NCBI GenBank assembly: GCA_963457665.1
Contig: OY735220.1
Coordinates: 29,865,518-29,929,517 of the forward strand
Origin: Thysanoteuthis rhombus
Taxonomy: Eukaryota; Mollusca; Cephalopoda; Oegopsida; Thysanoteuthidae
Reading direction: 5' to 3'
DNA length: 64,000 nt
Positions 42,901-45,900 of the stretch are shown piece after piece (position 1 is the first letter of the stretch; every line of letters starts with the position of its first letter). The notes under the pieces are model-generated. The model did not search any database and was not told the DNA's origin. It saw nothing but the letters and a program-made list of their open reading frames with translations. A program made the translations under genes and the position numbers.

Positions 42901-45900
42901 CCTGTTGTTATCTACCTTCTTTCAAGTTCTTTAAGAGCAAACCTACCAGAAAATTAAACAACAAAACAAACAAAAAAAAAAGGCAATGAAAGAAAATGAA
43001 AATATAGACCCAACGAACCGAATAACCTTCCGAGCGAATCATGAAATTAATTTTGTTAGTGATTCAGTTTTTAGTAAAGTAGTGTATTTTGTGAGAAAAT
43101 GTATTTTTCTTGCGTATTCTGATGAGTTTCCAATGAATATGACCTTCAATTCTTCGGGAAATTTGCCATTTTTGAGAAAAGGGGAGTTGGGTCAAGATTT
43201 ATTTATTCATTTTTTTAACCGTATTTCGGCATGAAATTAAAAACTTGAGTTTTCTCAAACTATTCTCGATTTTAAACAGCATTATTCAGTCATTCCCAGT
43301 AGTGTATTTGGCACTATATAGAGAAGGTGGTCCCGATTGTGAAGTTTCGCATACTCGACGTTTAAAACAGCGAATAAAAAGAAATAAGAGAAAGTAAATA
43401 CATAAATAATATTTTAGCTTTAAATATTATTAAAATGCTTATATTTGTGCGCCGTTTGCACCATCGACTGATCGAGTGCGTGAAACTTAACAATCGGGGA
43501 ACCACCTTCCTATTTTGCCGTGTTCTCAATTTTCCTCAAGAGCGAAGGATTTCCTGAAGAAATGAAGGTCATATTCATTCAAAATACACCAAAATTGAAA
43601 TAAAATACACAAGAAAATAGATTTTCCAACAAAAATACACTATTTCACTCACTAAAAATCAAATTTTTACCATTTTAACGGTTTGAATCACAGAAACATT
43701 ACGATACAAGTTACAAGGTTAAGCTTATCTTGGGATTTAAAAAAAAAAAGAGATCTTGTACCGTATTTTCTCGAGCACTAAAGGCAAGAAATCTAATTTA
43801 AAAATAAGGGTCAAAATTGTGGGGGTAGCATTCTGCTTATGTAAAAAAAAAAGTTATAACTGATCTTTTAGCTTCAAAAATTAAGGGTCACATTATACTC
43901 GTGATCCAACTGGATTTGATCTTGAGTAAACGAGGTTATTAATAAGATCCGGTTATTTTTTTTATTGATGATGTCCTCTGCTAAATTTACTACTACTACA
44001 ACTACACAGTAGTAATTTAATTTTATGATCTTGTTAATAGAAGCTATCGGAGAATAAATCAATTTACTTAACAAGATATCGTTTTAGTAGCTTCCAGCTT
44101 TTATTTAGTCGAATAATTCACTTACTTCTGTACAGATAAAACATTTTTTACGAGAAAGCTGTTGATTGAAGCTTCCCCAAAATGCATCGTCTGCTAATGA
44201 GTTTCATAATTTAACTTCTGCTAAACAGATCTACGATTAAAGTTTAAATCCCAAGTGTAGTTAATAAAAAAGGTTTACCAGCAAAGAAAATAAAAAGGAT
44301 TTGACAAACATGGAGTTTTTAACCGTTGTTATTGGATAAATTTGAATGGAACTGATTTTAACACTTCACCGCCTTCTTCAAACGCTTAGATGTTTTTTTC
44401 TTTCATTTATCCTCTCATTTCTTTTCGTTTTACGTGACTTATTTAACATCAGGTGGGCACAGGCTGGAAATTTCACACCCGATGTTAAAATTGGCAAATG
44501 AATAAAAAGAAATAAGAGAATTTATGAAAGAAACGTCGACACGGTGAAATGTCAAAAACACTTCCATTCAAATGATCCAATAATGACAGTTAAAATCTCC
44601 ATGTCTGTCCTCCCCCAAAAGGATTTCACCAGCGAAGAGTATTTAAAGAATTTATATCAAGTAATACTTTTATGAATATCAACACAAAGTTTCCAGTAAA
44701 TCACCACGGACTTGTCGACAAATTGACAACCATTATTGGCAAAAAAACTATTCAAGCACATACAACGGTTTAATAATTTTTTCATAAAATTTACATCGTT
44801 AAAAAAAATACGAGAAAAATCTTGTATAAGAATTTTCTTCCACTAAGCAAGGGATTAAAAAAAGTAACAAATCGACATAAAAATCGAAAGCTACTCTTCT
44901 GCGATAGAAACGATTAACTTAATTACAGTTAATGACATAACAAAACAAAACAACAAACAACTAAATCGACCAAGCTCGGAAATATTTCCGAGAAATAGTT
45001 ATCAAAATGAAATACAATCGTTATAACTGATCAGCATTCAATCGTTTTTTCTAAGGCGAGGTCAATGTTAAAAGTAAGAAGAGAGTAAAAATACCAGTTA
45101 AAATCATTTGCTAATTACATGATTAATAACAAGCTCGATAGTCGGATATAAGCTCAGAGGTAACAGTTTACTCGAGTAGAGAACCATTAAAAAGCCGGTG
45201 TGCTTAAAGCGTAACGTATACAATGAATGCATAATACCAGCAATGACAATGATGTGAAACATGGAAATTTAAAAAAAATGAACTGAGAACCAACTTTGAA
45301 TCACACACAGAGCACTGGAAAGAGCAATGCTAAAGATAGAAAAAAGATCAACATGGATCAGATGAAGGTCTAGGGTGAAGGATATCATACAAATAATAAA
45401 CCAGCAAATATGGAGATGGGCTGGACACTTAGCAAGAAGAAATGAAATCAGATGGGGAAACAAACACAGTACAAAAAGACCAGACACACGATACAGGAAT
45501 TAGATTTTTTAAAAAGTTTGACGGTATGATATGGCCGAGTTTAGTGCAGTTGCGGTCCTGATGGAAGAAGATTGGAAAAGCTTCAGTCCAGCAGAGGGCT
45601 TATTCTAACTGCTGATATATGTAACAAATTTTTAGTTACTAAAAGTGGGGGTAGCATTTTACTCGAGTAACTACGGTAATGGGAAGATCTAACGAGAGAC
45701 GTTACTCTCATTACGGTATGTCAGTCAGTGACGGCAATCGGTACTAAAGTTGCCGTTGCATCCAATAAAAATCTCCAGACATGTTTTTTTTATGAACCCT
45801 AAAATGTTCAATAAAAGGATTTTTTCATTGATCAACCCATAACTACTGATCGAGGATCACGTCAACAAAGGAGAAAGAGAGAGATTAGGGCTTAATTCAA

